This document shows positions 25,346 through 32,756 of a stretch of 64,000 bases of DNA, in pieces. Positions within the stretch are counted from its first letter, which is position 1; each line of letters opens with the position of its first letter. The stretch is from Pseudomonas sp. M30-35 (lineage in GTDB: Bacteria; Pseudomonadota; Gammaproteobacteria; Pseudomonadales; Pseudomonadaceae): assembly GCF_002163625.1 (NCBI RefSeq), contig NZ_CP020892.1:3596001-3660000 (forward strand), given 5' to 3'. The translations under genes and the position numbers were made by a program. The notes beneath the pieces are model-generated. The model searched no databases. It saw nothing but the letters and a program-made list of their open reading frames with translations, and had not been told where the DNA came from.

Positions 25346-27081
25346 GCGCTGAAATGAAGCAGCCACCTCGGCGTGAGAAGCATCAGCAACAACTCGAAGA
25401 GTTATGCGCGGCGACTATGCGAGCGCTCTCGGGAGAACGCCGTCTGCGTTATCGCGGAGCTCGACTTGAGGTGAACGGCCAGCATATTCCGGTTCGTGCA
25501 CCGCACCTGCATCCCGACCCGGAGCAGGATGACTTTTCGGCATATCGTGGCGTCGCCGACAGCCTGGCTCTGCGCCTCAAGCACAGCGACCGAGTACTGC
25601 TGCAAGCGCACCTGCCCGCTCAGCCGATTGCCCGCTTGGTTTTTGAGTTGCTTGAACAGTTGCGTGTTGAGTCGCTGGTCAGTGACCGTTATCCGGGTGT
25701 GCGGCGTAACCTGATGCTGCGCTTCAGCCAATGGAGCCAGCAATTTATCGACTCAGGTCAGACCGAAGGCCATGTTGGCCTTATGCTCTACACCCTCTCG
25801 CAGATGAGTTGGTTGCTGTTATGTGGCGGGCGGGCCAACGAGCAGACGGAGATGCTGATCGAAGCCCCGAGACTGAGCCTGCTCGGACATTTTGGCGCAC
25901 ACTTCGGTCTATTACGCCGCTGCCGTCATGATCAATCGACGTACAGCGAGCACGCGCTGTTCATTGCCAACAAGGTTGTTGAGTTGCTTGAGCAACTTGA
26001 CTCACAACTGCTCAATAACGATGAGCGTAAAGTATCGGAAGTTGCTGAGAAGGCCCATCTGGCCTTTGCTTTACTGCTCGACAGTGACGCCGATGAAGAA
26101 GGTGTAGACAGCGCTAGCGCTACCGCACAGGGCAATTCACGCGATAGCCAGGACACATTCAGCTATCAGGTGTTTAGCCGCGCTTATGACCGCGAAGTAG
26201 CCGCTGTCAGCCTGGTTCGCGCCGATCTACTTAAACAACTACGCCAGCGTATGGATCAACGCATGGCGGCCCAAGGCCTCAACCTGCCGCGCCTGGCCAA
26301 GCGCCTCAGCGCATTGCTCGCGCAACCTCAGCGTGACGGCTGGGCCTTTGCTCAAGAAGACGGTCAAATCGATGCAGGCAGGCTCAGCCGTCTGATTATT
26401 AGCCCCGAGCAACATGAGATTTTCCGCAACGAGCGCCAGCGTCCGCAAAGTGATTGCGTGGTCAGCCTGCTGATTGATAACTCGGGCTCCATGCGTAACC
26501 ACATAGACGCCATCGCCTTGCTGGCAGATACCTTGAGCCGTGCTCTGGAACTGGCAGGTGCACAGAGTGAAATACTCGGTTTTACCACCGGACAATGGAA
26601 TGGTGGTCGTCCACTCAAGCGTTGGCGCGCAGCGGGGCAACCAGCGAACCCAGGGCGCTTGAATGAGCTGGAGCATCGCATTTACAAAGATGCCGATACC
26701 CCTTGGCGTAAAGCGCGGCCAAGTATCGCCGCGCTGCTAAAGTCAGATCTATTCCGTGAAAGTGTCGACGGCGAAGCCCTGCTCTGGGCTCAGCACAGAC
26801 TGCTGAAACGCCAGGCCACGCGGCGCATCCTGATCATCATCAGCGATGGCTGCCCAATGGACGGCGCCACCCATCAAGCCAACTGCAGCGACATTCTCGA
26901 CCAGCACTTAAAACAAGTGGCCCGACAGATTGAACAGCAATCCGCGGTTGAATTGTATGCCTTGGGTGTCGGCCTGGACCTGAGTAACTACTACCGCAAC
27001 AGCCTCGAACTAGACCTATCGAATAGCTTTGACAACCGGGTTTTCGATGAGATTTTACATCTGTTGCACAGGTCCAACTGA
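25342..27081 (+). CDS. cobT: CobT-like VWA-domain protein (cobaltochelatase family)
   Basis: About 575-579 residues; the TTG at 25342 overlaps the cobS stop, and an ATG at 25354 is the alternative start. The N-terminal half is the CobT helical domain, followed by an acidic, low-complexity linker (LDSDADEEGVDSASATAQ, about 245-265) shorter than usual. The C-terminal von Willebrand A domain has the MIDAS motif DNSGSM near residue 380 and continues EILGFTTGQWNGGRPLKRW and IISDGCPMDGAT. Known CobT partners CobS and CobN in cobalt insertion. Here the pair stands without CobN and may serve another chelatase or a MoxR/VWA-type assembly task. Confidence 0.85.
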   Translation: MSAEMKQPPRREKHQQQLEELCAATMRALSGERRLRYRGARLEVNGQHIPVRAPHLHPDPEQDDFSAYRGVADSLALRLKHSDRVLLQAHLPAQPIARLVFELLEQLRVESLVSDRYPGVRRNLMLRFSQWSQQFIDSGQTEGHVGLMLYTLSQMSWLLLCGGRANEQTEMLIEAPRLSLLGHFGAHFGLLRRCRHDQSTYSEHALFIANKVVELLEQLDSQLLNNDERKVSEVAEKAHLAFALLLDSDADEEGVDSASATAQGNSRDSQDTFSYQVFSRAYDREVAAVSLVRADLLKQLRQRMDQRMAAQGLNLPRLAKRLSALLAQPQRDGWAFAQEDGQIDAGRLSRLIISPEQHEIFRNERQRPQSDCVVSLLIDNSGSMRNHIDAIALLADTLSRALELAGAQSEILGFTTGQWNGGRPLKRWRAAGQPANPGRLNELEHRIYKDADTPWRKARPSIAALLKSDLFRESVDGEALLWAQHRLLKRQATRRILIIISDGCPMDGATHQANCSDILDQHLKQVARQIEQQSAVELYALGVGLDLSNYYRNSLELDLSNSFDNRVFDEILHLLHRSN

Positions 27082-27206
27082 GCGTGCAGATTTAGCGGTA
27101 ATCTGGCTCCCTACGCCGCGCTAAAACAGGCCTCAAGCAACCGCTATCTTTTGGTGCAAACACCTGATTTAAAGCGCTTTTTCGCCCCTCATTTGGGCAT
27201 AAAAAA

Positions 27207-27249
27207 CTGGCCCTAGACAGGCCTCAAATGTGGCCCTAAACAGCCTCTC
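27207..27249. promoter_or_regulatory. 23-base-period direct repeat before the TRAP genes
   Basis: TGGCCCTAGACAGGCCTC (27208-27225) is repeated as TGGCCCTAAACAGCCTCTC (27231-27249), two helical turns apart, about 185-225 bases before the TRAP start. The first copy reads CTGGCCCTA, a member of the CTGGNYC(T/A)A family before the taurine genes. The rest of the 350-base gap (27082-27431) holds no gene. Confidence 0.5.
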
Positions 27250-27431
27250 GACACAGGCGGATTATTGATCCGGTCAAATGTAATTGACGGGCAACAATCC
27301 GCCGCACTTGCAGCACGCTTTGCACCGTGGTCGCCCGTTAAGCTTTGCTCGAGCTTGGCTCACGCAGCATTTGTGAAGGCTGCTCGACCTGCACTTTCGT
27401 AATCAAAAAAACTAGAACGGAGTACGCAGTT

Positions 27432-28448
27432 ATGACCACCAACAAAGCATTCACCCGACCGCTCGCCCTCGCCCTGTGCCTGCTGGCAACAACCTTGGGC
27501 AGCAGTCTGACTCAGGCCAAAACCTTCCGTGTTGCAGTAGGCGATGGCGCTGGAGGCACCCAGCACGAGCTGGGCCTGAAGTTTGCGCAAGAACTGAAAG
27601 CCAGAACCGATGGCAAGGATGACGCCAAACTATTTCTCAATGGCCAGCTAGGCAGTGAAGAAGACACCGTCAGCAACGCTGCAATGGGCACGCTGGACTT
27701 CTCAATTCTGGCGATCAACAACGTCACGCCATTCTCGCCCTCGGTTGGCATCCTGACGATGCCCTACATGATCCAAAGCCTCGATGATGCTGTAGCCCTG
27801 ACCCAGAGCGATATCGGCAAAACCCTGATCGACAACACCGTGCGCGATGCCGGTGTGCGCATTATCGGCTGGGCATACTCAGGCTTCCGGGTACTGACCA
27901 ACTCGAAAAAACCGGTCAAAACCATAGAAGATCTGGCAGGCCTGCAGATTCGCGTACCGAAGAACGAAATCATGATCGACACCTACCGCGCCTGGGGCAT
28001 TAACCCGACGCCAATGGCCTGGTCAGAAACCTTTACTGGCTTGCAGCTGAAAGTGGTAGATGGCCAGGACAACCCGTATTTGACCGTCAACGCCATGAAG
28101 TTTTATGAGGTGCAGAAATACGTCACCAACCTGCGCTATCTGTTCTCTATCGAGCCGCTGATTGTCAGTGAGTCGATGTTTCAGGAACAAACCCCGGAAA
28201 TGCAGCAAATCATCCTTGATGCGGGTAAAGCGGCGACGCTGCACAGTGCCAAGTGGCTGGTCGAGCAGGAAGATCGGATCAAACAAGAGCTGGTCGCAAA
28301 AGGCATGGAAATTACCGACCCGGCCAATGATGAGAAAGAGTGGATTGACCTTGCAGTGTCGAAAGTATGGCCGAAGTATTACGACCAACTCGGCGGTAAA
28401 GATCAGGTCAATGTGGTGCTCAAAGCATTGGGCCGCGACGCCATCTAA
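27432..28448 (+). CDS. dctP: TRAP transporter substrate-binding protein (DctP family)
   Basis: 338-residue periplasmic binding protein. A Sec signal peptide spans about residues 1-29 (LALALCLLATTLGSSLTQAKT). DctP-fold hallmarks: GTQHELGLKFAQELKAR near 40, LNGQLGSEEDTVSNAAMGTLDFS, and DLAGLQIRVPKNEIMIDTYRAWGINPTPMAWSE with the conserved arginine that pairs with substrate carboxylates or sulfonates. First gene of a dctP-Q-M operon. Taurine and isethionate are both taken up by TRAP systems in some bacteria (TauKLM, IseKLM), and the neighbourhood makes these the best candidates, but C4-dicarboxylates or others are possible. The start at 27432 is preferred over 27345 because it begins the signal peptide. 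Confidence 0.88.
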   Translation: MTTNKAFTRPLALALCLLATTLGSSLTQAKTFRVAVGDGAGGTQHELGLKFAQELKARTDGKDDAKLFLNGQLGSEEDTVSNAAMGTLDFSILAINNVTPFSPSVGILTMPYMIQSLDDAVALTQSDIGKTLIDNTVRDAGVRIIGWAYSGFRVLTNSKKPVKTIEDLAGLQIRVPKNEIMIDTYRAWGINPTPMAWSETFTGLQLKVVDGQDNPYLTVNAMKFYEVQKYVTNLRYLFSIEPLIVSESMFQEQTPEMQQIILDAGKAATLHSAKWLVEQEDRIKQELVAKGMEITDPANDEKEWIDLAVSKVWPKYYDQLGGKDQVNVVLKALGRDAI

Positions 28449-28593
28449 GCCAGCTGCTTGTTGGCTTGCCGACAACTTAAGTTGTCTCCGTTGACATCGC
28501 CATCGGTGAGTCTCAGACATACCGATGGCTAACCGCTCACGCTGTAGAACGTATGGCCTCAACTCCTGGGATCACGCGTTCAGGAAGGCGCTA

Positions 28594-29190
28594 ATGAAAT
28601 CTGCCAGCCGCTTCTTCAAAATCATCGACAACCTTGAGAATTACATATGCCGGGTACTCTTGGCGCTGTTTGTAATTATCCTGTTTGCCCAGATTCTCAG
28701 CCGTAACCTGTTCAATCATTCGCTCTCTTGGACAGAAGAGCTGGTGACCTACATGTTTGTCTGGTTCGCCTTCTTTGGTGCCAGTTACGCTGCAAAGCTA
28801 GCCGCCCATAACCGCGTAACGTTTCAGTTCAAGCTGATGCCGCGCAAGGCTGCCGTTGCACTTGAAGCGCTCTCGGACCTGATATGGGTGTGCTTCAACT
28901 GCTACTTCGTCTACCTCAGCGTGATGTTCTTCATGAAGGCAAACGTCTTCTGGAAATCACAAACCTTAGGCGTGCCGATGAAGTATCTCTACTTGATTTT
29001 GCCGATCGCCTTCAGCCTGATGACCCTGCGCATTCTTCAGGTCAACTACTACAAGCTCGTCAAAGGTATCGATATTCGTGATCCGGAGACGGAAGAGCTG
29101 GACAAGATAATCCACGACTCCCAGGCCCAGACGTCTGAGCCAAACCCAACTACCCGCGAAGCAACCCACCCGGAGCGGGCCCATGGTTGA
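28594..29190 (+). CDS. dctQ: TRAP transporter small membrane subunit (DctQ family)
   Basis: 198-residue inner-membrane protein with four hydrophobic helices (about residues 18-38, 52-75, 92-115 and 128-150). It shows the DctQ pattern SRNLFNHSLSWTEELVTYMFVWFAFFGASYA, and a hydrophilic C-terminal tail rich in T, E and P. Starts at 28594 with AGGAAGG ribosome site; a 23-codon upstream extension lacks one. Its last eight bases overlap dctM. It works with the large subunit to drive sodium-coupled uptake. Confidence 0.88.
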   Translation: MKSASRFFKIIDNLENYICRVLLALFVIILFAQILSRNLFNHSLSWTEELVTYMFVWFAFFGASYAAKLAAHNRVTFQFKLMPRKAAVALEALSDLIWVCFNCYFVYLSVMFFMKANVFWKSQTLGVPMKYLYLILPIAFSLMTLRILQVNYYKLVKGIDIRDPETEELDKIIHDSQAQTSEPNPTTREATHPERAHG

Positions 29191-30526
29191 CACTACGATT
29201 GTTTATATCCTCTTTGGCTCATTCATTCTGTTGTTACTGATCGGAACCCCCATCAGCATCTCACTGGCAGTTTCTGCCTTGGCATCATTTCTCTACCTGG
29301 GTGAAAACCCGATCAAGTTCGTCCAGATTGCGTTCACCTCGGTGGGTTCATTTCCATTGATGGCACTGCCCGCATTTATTCTGGCTGGCGCGCTCATGGA
29401 GGCCGCGGGGATATCCAGGCGCCTGGTCGCACTGGCCGAGAGTTTTGCTGGACCCATCACAGGTGGTATCTCGGCCGCCGCCGTACTGGCGTGTCTGTTT
29501 TTCGGCGCCATCTCAGGCTCCGGCCCGGCAACCACAGCGGCCGTCGGCATGCTGATGATTCCGGCGATGGTCAAACGTGGCTATGCCAAGGGTTATGCGT
29601 CTGCGGTGACGGCCTCATCCGGAGGCCTGGGTATCATCATTCCACCGTCAATTCCGATGGTGATTTTCGGAATTTCAGCAATGGGCATGCTACCGCCGCC
29701 TGAAGCTATTGAGAAATATGGTGCGTTCGGCACTGTGTCAATTCCAAAACTGTTCATCGCAGGTGTCGTTCCTGGCTTTATGCTGGCGGGCGGCCTGTTG
29801 ATCATGAACTACTTCCGTTGCAAAAAGCTGGGTTATACCGGCAGTGGCGAGGGTTGGTCATCGAGCAAAATACGCAAGGCAATGCGTGAAGGGTTCTGGT
29901 CGATGCTCGCGCCATTTGTGATTCTTGGCGGTATTTATACGGGGCTGTTCACCCCAACAGAATCAGCTATCGTGGCGATTTTCTATACATTGTTCGTCGG
30001 CCTGTTTATCCACAAGGAGCTGCACTTTAAAGAGATTTTCAAATCGCTTGAGACAACCACATGGATCACTGGCCGGGTGCTAGTCATTCTGTTCACGGCC
30101 ACCGTGTTCGGTCGGTTGCTGGTGGAAAATCAAATTCCAGCGGTGGTGGCTGACTCGATGCTGAGCCTGACGGATAACATCTACCTGATCTGGATATTGA
30201 TTATCGGATTCCTGCTGTTTGTCGGCATGTTCATGGAAACCCTCGCCGCGATCATGATTTTGACCCCGGTGATCTTGCCGATCACCTACACCCTGGGCAT
30301 TGACCCGGTGCACTTCGGTATCGTGCTGATCTGCTGCTTAAGCATTGGTTTCATGACACCACCAATGGGCGAAAACCTGTTTATCGCCTCAGGGATATCC
30401 GGCACGGCGATTGAGGACATATCCAGGCGTGCCTTGCCATTCGTTGCGGTACTGACCACCGCGACCTTTATCATCGCCTGCGTCCCGGCAATCAGCCTGA
30501 CCCTCCCCAGATGGCTCGGTTACTGA
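29183..30526 (+). CDS. dctM: TRAP transporter large permease subunit (DctM family)
   Basis: 447-residue inner-membrane permease with about eleven to twelve helices. Characteristic DctM segments: FPLMALPAFILAGALMEAAG near 55, GAISGSGPATTAAVGMLMIP near 110, GGLGIIIPPSIPMVIFG near 155, LFTPTESAIVAIFY near 255 and GFMTPPMGENLFIASGISG near 395. Overlaps dctQ by eight bases, so translation is coupled. A strong terminator follows at 30543, ending the operon. Confidence 0.92.
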   Translation: MVDTTIVYILFGSFILLLLIGTPISISLAVSALASFLYLGENPIKFVQIAFTSVGSFPLMALPAFILAGALMEAAGISRRLVALAESFAGPITGGISAAAVLACLFFGAISGSGPATTAAVGMLMIPAMVKRGYAKGYASAVTASSGGLGIIIPPSIPMVIFGISAMGMLPPPEAIEKYGAFGTVSIPKLFIAGVVPGFMLAGGLLIMNYFRCKKLGYTGSGEGWSSSKIRKAMREGFWSMLAPFVILGGIYTGLFTPTESAIVAIFYTLFVGLFIHKELHFKEIFKSLETTTWITGRVLVILFTATVFGRLLVENQIPAVVADSMLSLTDNIYLIWILIIGFLLFVGMFMETLAAIMILTPVILPITYTLGIDPVHFGIVLICCLSIGFMTPPMGENLFIASGISGTAIEDISRRALPFVAVLTTATFIIACVPAISLTLPRWLGY

Positions 30527-30541
30527 GCCTGCCCAGCAAAT

Positions 30542-30575
30542 AAAAATGGCCCGATTAAACGGGCCATTTTTATTT
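30542..30575 (+). terminator. terminator after the TRAP operon
   Basis: An 11-base stem (AAAATGGCCCG / CGGGCCATTTT) with a six-base loop followed by TATTT, 16 bases after the dctM stop. Its A-rich left arm and T-rich right arm would let it work in both directions. Confidence 0.9.
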
Positions 30576-30645
30576 AATTAATAACTCGCTGGTGAATCAC
30601 AATAAAAGACTGCCGCCACTCGCACAGCCTGCAACCTTTGGCCTG

Positions 30646-31665
30646 TCAGGGATATAACAAGCGCTCTGCCAACGCGTCAGCTACCCGAGCTGGAGGTCGT
30701 TTATCCGCTTGCGCATGGGCAAATATCTCAGTCAACCGCGTCGCTATTTTTGCTAAATGGGCGGTAATCGAAGACAAACTTTCACCTTGGTGATTAAGCG
30801 CGACGTAAATCAAACCACCCGCATTAATCACGTAATCGGGGGCATAGAGGATGCCGCGGGCTTGCAGCGCATCCGATATCTCGGGGCTGGCTAGTTGGTT
30901 GTTAGCCGCGCCAGCAACCGCAGAGCAGCGAAGCCTTGCCACTGCCTGTGCATCAAACACGCTGCCCACGCCACAAGGCGCCAGAATGTCACAGGGCACG
31001 CTGAGAATTTCGCTATTAGCCACTGGGTGCGCGGACAGCTGTTCGACCGCTAGCTCAACTTTACCCAAGTCCAGATCGCTGACTAATAACTCTGCCCCGG
31101 CAGCGTGCAGCTGCTCAGCGAGTGCGAAGCCAACATTACCCAACCCCTGAATGGCGACACGCAGGCCTTCCAAATCATCAGACCCGAGACGCGCGTAAGC
31201 AGTGGCTCGAATCCCAGCAAACACTCCCAGTGCGGTATGTGGCGATGGATCACCCGCGTGAGTGGTACTGGTGACATGCTGGGTGGCCTGAGCGATGCAA
31301 TCCATATCCAGGCTGGAGGTGCCACTGTCCATCGCGGTGATGTAGCGACCGTTGAGGGTCTCGATAAAACGCCCAAATGCCTCAAATAACGCGGCGCGGT
31401 CATTTACATGGGCAGGCCGCATAATCACGGCTTTACCACCGCCTTGCTTTAAGCCGGCCAGTGCCGCTTTGTAACTCATGCCTTGGGCAAGGCGCACCGC
31501 ATCATGCAATGCCAACTGGGTATTTGCATAAGGTAAAAACCGGCAGCCACCCAAAGCGGGGCCAAGCTGGGTGTTATGTATTGCAATAATTGCTTTGAGA
31601 CCTGTCTGCGGATCCTGTGCGACATGCAACGTCTCAAGCCCGGCGGCGTCCATGATGTCAAACAT
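30646..31665 (-). CDS. Glu/Leu/Phe/Val amino-acid dehydrogenase
   Basis: 339-residue NAD-dependent dehydrogenase of the leucine/valine dehydrogenase type. Seen: IAIHNTQLGPALGGCRFLPY near 30, GMSYKAALAGLKQGGGKAVI near 65-85 with the substrate lysine and catalytic lysine in LKQGGGKAV, ITAMDSGTSSLDMD, and Rossmann GLGNVGFALAEQL near 185. It catalyses reversible oxidative deamination of branched-chain or related amino acids. The frame opens at 31776, but the ATG at 31665 has GGGGAG 8 bases upstream and the family N-terminus. Not operonic with neighbours. A role in recycling amino groups from Tpa-made alanine would be speculation. Confidence 0.88.
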   Translation of the reverse strand: MFDIMDAAGLETLHVAQDPQTGLKAIIAIHNTQLGPALGGCRFLPYANTQLALHDAVRLAQGMSYKAALAGLKQGGGKAVIMRPAHVNDRAALFEAFGRFIETLNGRYITAMDSGTSSLDMDCIAQATQHVTSTTHAGDPSPHTALGVFAGIRATAYARLGSDDLEGLRVAIQGLGNVGFALAEQLHAAGAELLVSDLDLGKVELAVEQLSAHPVANSEILSVPCDILAPCGVGSVFDAQAVARLRCSAVAGAANNQLASPEISDALQARGILYAPDYVINAGGLIYVALNHQGESLSSITAHLAKIATRLTEIFAHAQADKRPPARVADALAERLLYP

Positions 31666-31948
31666 GTTATGGCTCCCCAGGGTTTGCTCCCGTCTTATCA
31701 AGAGCTGCTTTGCGGCAAAACGGTCACAACCCCTAATACGAACTGATGCAAGTATAGCTATCAACCAATACTGCAACTGACAGCCTCAGCATAAGCCAGC
31801 GCAACGGCCTGCTCTGTTTGCATAAGCAGTCTGCAGAGCATTACAGCCAAACAGATGAATAAACCAAACAAAAGACCAAGGCATTTAACGCCACAGAACT
31901 AGACGTGCCGAAACAAGACAGTTACAAATAGCTCTAAGAGGTATACCC

Positions 31949-32749
31949 ATGACCCCGCGCCAACGCTGCTTTGCCTGTCTTGCACAAAACCCGCCTGCAT
32001 TGCTCGAGGCAGCGCTATGGCTTGCGGCTGAGCACGACTCTATCCTGCAGCCCGCTCATGTTCTCGCCGAGTTTAATGAACTGCTACATCAGGTCAGAAC
32101 GCGCCTGCCTGAACTGCCAGTGGCGGAATTGGCAATGCCACTGCTGCGCTGTTTGAATAATCTTGATTTTCACGAGGATGACAGCGCCCCGCTTCGCCCT
32201 CAGGCAGCGTTGCTGCATTTAGTCATGCGCCGACGCCGTGGCCAACCTCTATCGCTGGCGGTAATCGCGCTGGAACTCGCCCAGCGCCTGAGTATCCCGC
32301 TGCAAGGCGTGAATTTCCCGGGTCATTTTTTAGTTCGCGTATCGGGCGCCGATCACATGCTCGACCCTTGCAGTGGTCGACGTTTGTACACTCAGGATTG
32401 TCGCGCCATGCTGGTACGCTACTTCGGCAACAGGGAGTTGCACGCGAACGATCTCGCAGCCTGCGACCCGTACAGCATCATCCAGCGGATGTCGCGGAAC
32501 CTGCGCCACTTACATGTACAGGATGGTGATTACTTGGCGGCGCTCAAGGATGCCGAACGGGTACTCCAGCTTTGTCCGCCCAGAGCGGCCGACCACCTGG
32601 CTCGCGCTGATATCTACCGACAGTTGGATTGCCCGCAGGCCGAGCGTTTTGATGTCGAACGTGCCTTGATGCTCAGCGACAGTGACACTGAGCAACTGGC
32701 GCTTAGCGAGCGCCTGCGCAAACTCGGTCATGCTCAACCGTTACATTGA
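31949..32749 (+). CDS. SirB1-like transglutaminase-domain protein with TPR-like C-terminus
   Basis: 266 residues. The central region has the SirB1 transglutaminase-like core: LHLVMRRRRGQPLSLAVIALELAQRL (about residues 88-115) then NFPGHFLVRV (histidine) and DPCSGRRL. The usual catalytic cysteine is not apparent, as in other SirB1 proteins. The last 100 residues resemble TPR repeats (DGDYLAALKDAERVLQLCPP; DIYRQLDCPQAERFDVERAL). Function unknown; relatives sit near prmC in other genomes, not here. AGAGGT ribosome site. Ends eight bases from the convergent LuxR gene. Confidence 0.82.
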   Translation: MTPRQRCFACLAQNPPALLEAALWLAAEHDSILQPAHVLAEFNELLHQVRTRLPELPVAELAMPLLRCLNNLDFHEDDSAPLRPQAALLHLVMRRRRGQPLSLAVIALELAQRLSIPLQGVNFPGHFLVRVSGADHMLDPCSGRRLYTQDCRAMLVRYFGNRELHANDLAACDPYSIIQRMSRNLRHLHVQDGDYLAALKDAERVLQLCPPRAADHLARADIYRQLDCPQAERFDVERALMLSDSDTEQLALSERLRKLGHAQPLH

Positions 32750-32756
32750 CACCTTG

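Noticed and set aside
30646..31665. The amino-acid dehydrogenase as an alanine dehydrogenase completing the Tpa cycle
   Set aside because: Its sequence is of the Leu/Val/Phe dehydrogenase type, a different family from Ald, and a terminator separates it from the TRAP genes.
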